Below, piece after piece: positions 62,542 through 64,000 of a DNA stretch of 64,000 nt. The notes under the pieces were generated by a model that made no database searches, had not been told where the DNA came from, and saw nothing but the letters and a program-made list of their open reading frames with translations. Both the position numbers and the translations under genes were made by a program. Origin of the DNA: Pseudoramibacter fermentans (GTDB taxonomy: Bacteria; Bacillota; Clostridia; Eubacteriales; Eubacteriaceae); the NCBI GenBank assembly GCA_009493725.1, contig VOGB01000004.1, positions 915,091 to 979,090 on the forward strand. Reading direction: 5' to 3'. The stretch's first letter is position 1. Each line of letters opens with the position of its first letter.

Positions 62542-63116
62542 TCACAAAGAATTTTCTGCATCTTGCAAAAACGTCACTTTCCATCCCGAGGTGGAATACG
62601 CCCCGGCCACAACGACTTCGTCAAAGCAGGCCGTGCCCATTGCGTCGACGCCTGTCGGACTTCCGCCGCTGCGTGTTCTACATTGAGACAGCACGCCTGG
62701 TACGGATCGGTTTCTCCGCCGGCGGCCTTCGCGATTTTCGCGACAATGTGCTCAATGTGCTCGCCGGTCTCATCAGCCAACGCCGCACCGACCGCGCCGC
62801 AGCCGGTGTGGCCAAGGATCAGCACCAGCGCACGCCGGATGATCGACCGCGTACTCAATGCTGCCCATGGTTTTCGCGGGCCGACAGTTGTTGCCCGCTG
62901 TTCGGATACGAACAACTCGCCCTCCCCGCGCCAAAAACCGCTTCGGGCACAACTCGGGAATCCGAAACATCAGCACCACCGCGTAAGGTGTCTGACCGCC
63001 TGAGCCCATAACGCTTGCCTGGCGACAAATCGCCTTCAGCCCCGTTTCGCGCCAAGCCGCGTTGCCGGCCTTTATTTATTTAGCGCTTCTGCGCCTGATA
63101 TGATCGAGTCCATCAT
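62542..63116 (-). pseudogene. Beta-carbonic anhydrase gene broken by several indels
   Basis: Read across frames: start MMDSIISGAEALNK after AAAAGGAG, then CSDSRVVPE-like and FVVRTAGN-like text, GSIEYAVDH, LILGHTGCGAVGAALADETGEHIEHIVAKIAKAAGG and the end KVTFLQDAENSL. The zinc-binding Cys/Asp-x-Arg and His-x-x-Cys motifs can be recovered only by switching frame several times. The enzyme hydrates CO2 to bicarbonate. One-base losses rather than large deletions suggest sequencing errors; true decay is possible. Confidence 0.75.
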
Positions 63117-63279
63117 TTTCTCTCCTTTTGTTTTATCGTTTAGAAAGACAGGGGGCCTATTCCAAGATAGATTTCATACTAGTGGCATTTGTGCTGCTAA
63201 TTCTAAATAAAACCATCAGTCACGTTTATTTTCACCAAAAGCGTTTTGTCTTCTGCGTCCGACACTTTTCACCTGTATC

Positions 63280-63313
63280 AAAAAAGACCAACAACAGCAA
63301 TGCTCTGGTCTTT
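63280..63313 (-). terminator. Terminator after the GltD/NfnB-like gene
   Basis: AAAGACCA pairs with TGGTCTTT and a T-run follows on the minus strand, about 30 bases beyond the recovered stop. Confidence 0.6.
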
Positions 63314-63339
63314 TAGCTTTAAACTCAGTCCTAAGGTCT

Positions 63340-64000
63340 TTAAGTTTCGTCGATGGACGCAGCGGCTTCTTGCCGGCACCCATCGCGAGGATAACCGTCT
63401 CTGCGCTGAAACCGCGTCCCCCGCCGCGAAATGCCCTTGCTGGAGGTCGCGCCTTCGTCGTCTGCGACGATACATGTGGCGTTTGTTGACTTCCAAGCCT
63501 TCTGTCGTCGACGAGATCAGCGGGTTTCGGCGAGGTGCCGAGGGGCCATTGATGACGGTATCGACGTCGATTCGTATTCGCTCCTGGGATTTCCACTGGA
63601 CGGCGGCGGCCGTATTCATCAGCTTCGCCAGTTCCATTTTGATAACGCGGATCCCTTGACCCATCGTTTTCTTCTACAAGGATTTCGACGGATTGGCTCA
63701 GCGTGAACTGATGCCTTCTTCTGTTGTTAGCGTTATGCACTTCTTCACACGAGCCCTGCAGTGTCCGCTCGCTTCTGCGGTTAAACGATGGTGGGTGTCC
63801 CGCACCGAGGCGCACGCCGTTCTCGCCGCATCCCCCCCCATCGGACGTTGCCGCCGCCACTACGACGACCTGCTTGCCTCTGTGGATCGGGGTGTCGTAG
63901 CCCTATGAATTCCTTCATCAGTTTTGTTGCGGTCAGGTATAAGGGGGAGGAGGAAGATAAGGGGGGGAATGTTTACAAACCCAGGAAGTTCAGGAAGGAG
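63340..64000 (-). pseudogene. GltD/NfnB-type NAD(P)H oxidoreductase, 3' part, broken by indels
   Basis: Fragments in different frames line up with the C-terminal half of glutamate synthase small-subunit-like flavoproteins: LTATKLMKEF, YDTPIHRGKQVVVV, MELGEADEYGRRRPVEIPG, IDVDTVI, NPLISSTTEGLEVNKR, FAAGDAV and ETVILAMGAGKK before ASIDET and a stop at 63340. Such proteins bind FAD and NAD(P)H (NADPH-ferredoxin transhydrogenase or glutamate synthase small subunit). At least six frame changes occur in about 600 bases. The bases after about 63930 are of low complexity and only roughly match. The 5' part lies outside the window. Confidence 0.75.

Overview
This window looks like a chromosome segment of a low-to-mid GC Firmicute of class Clostridia, probably a Eubacteriaceae-like anaerobe. 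The evidence is PolC, HslUV, a type A RNase P RNA, Gram-positive ribosome binding sites, a very large 2-hydroxyacyl-CoA dehydratase activase-type protein and a clostridial malic enzyme. The genus is inference; the gene content is read directly. Nearly all housekeeping genes lie on the minus strand.

Layout. 1-2.9 kb is the end of an exopolysaccharide cluster (family 2 glycosyltransferase, DUF4422 protein, polyprenyl sugar-phosphate transferase). 2.9-12 kb carries glmM, rpsB-tsf, hslV-hslU, topA, a malic enzyme and a membrane-anchored GH25 lysozyme. 12-17 kb has a standalone S24-like protein, tRNA-Leu, a NusG-domain II/Gx-transporter pair, der, a DUF512 radical-SAM protein, a DUF4364 regulator and an M15 carboxypeptidase. 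17.8-29.8 kb is polC-ispG-rseP-cdsA-uppS behind a 1417-residue activase. 30-45.7 kb contains an HTH-S24 regulator, rnpB, recA, cinA, pgsA, rimO, ftsK, pnp, rpsO, a diacylglycerol glucosyltransferase, proB, thiE-thiM and small membrane proteins.

45.8-56.4 kb is a 10.6-kb integrative element in the 3' part of a tRNA-Trp gene, bounded by identical 50-bp direct repeats (45808-45857 and 56383-56432). A tyrosine integrase lies beside the intact tRNA and an excisionase-like protein at the far end. Its replication or transfer module is the most notable feature: a Rep with HUH endonuclease and superfamily 3 helicase motifs like those of eukaryotic CRESS-DNA viruses (circo- and geminiviruses). Just upstream is a perfect 7-bp stem whose loop carries TAGTATTAC, the circovirus-type nonanucleotide, next to four GGTTCAG iterons. 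A TcpA/FtsK-like ATPase and three accessory genes accompany it. Cargo is a MmeI-like restriction-modification fusion, a PBECR-like nuclease-fold protein and a small DUF7249-like protein. A promoter-to-terminator unit with many hairpins and no reading frame (about 50549-50877, minus strand) looks like an undescribed structured RNA.

56.4-62 kb is an rRNA operon read on the minus strand: 16S, tRNA-Ala, tRNA-Ile, 23S, 5S, tRNA-Asn, a terminator, then tRNA-Glu, Asp, Thr, Tyr, Lys and Trp. The two spacer tRNAs each lack bases needed for a normal cloverleaf. From 62.5 kb to the end, a beta-carbonic anhydrase gene and the 3' part of a GltD/NfnB-type oxidoreductase gene are each broken by many small indels. 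That pattern suggests poor sequence quality at a contig end more than biology.
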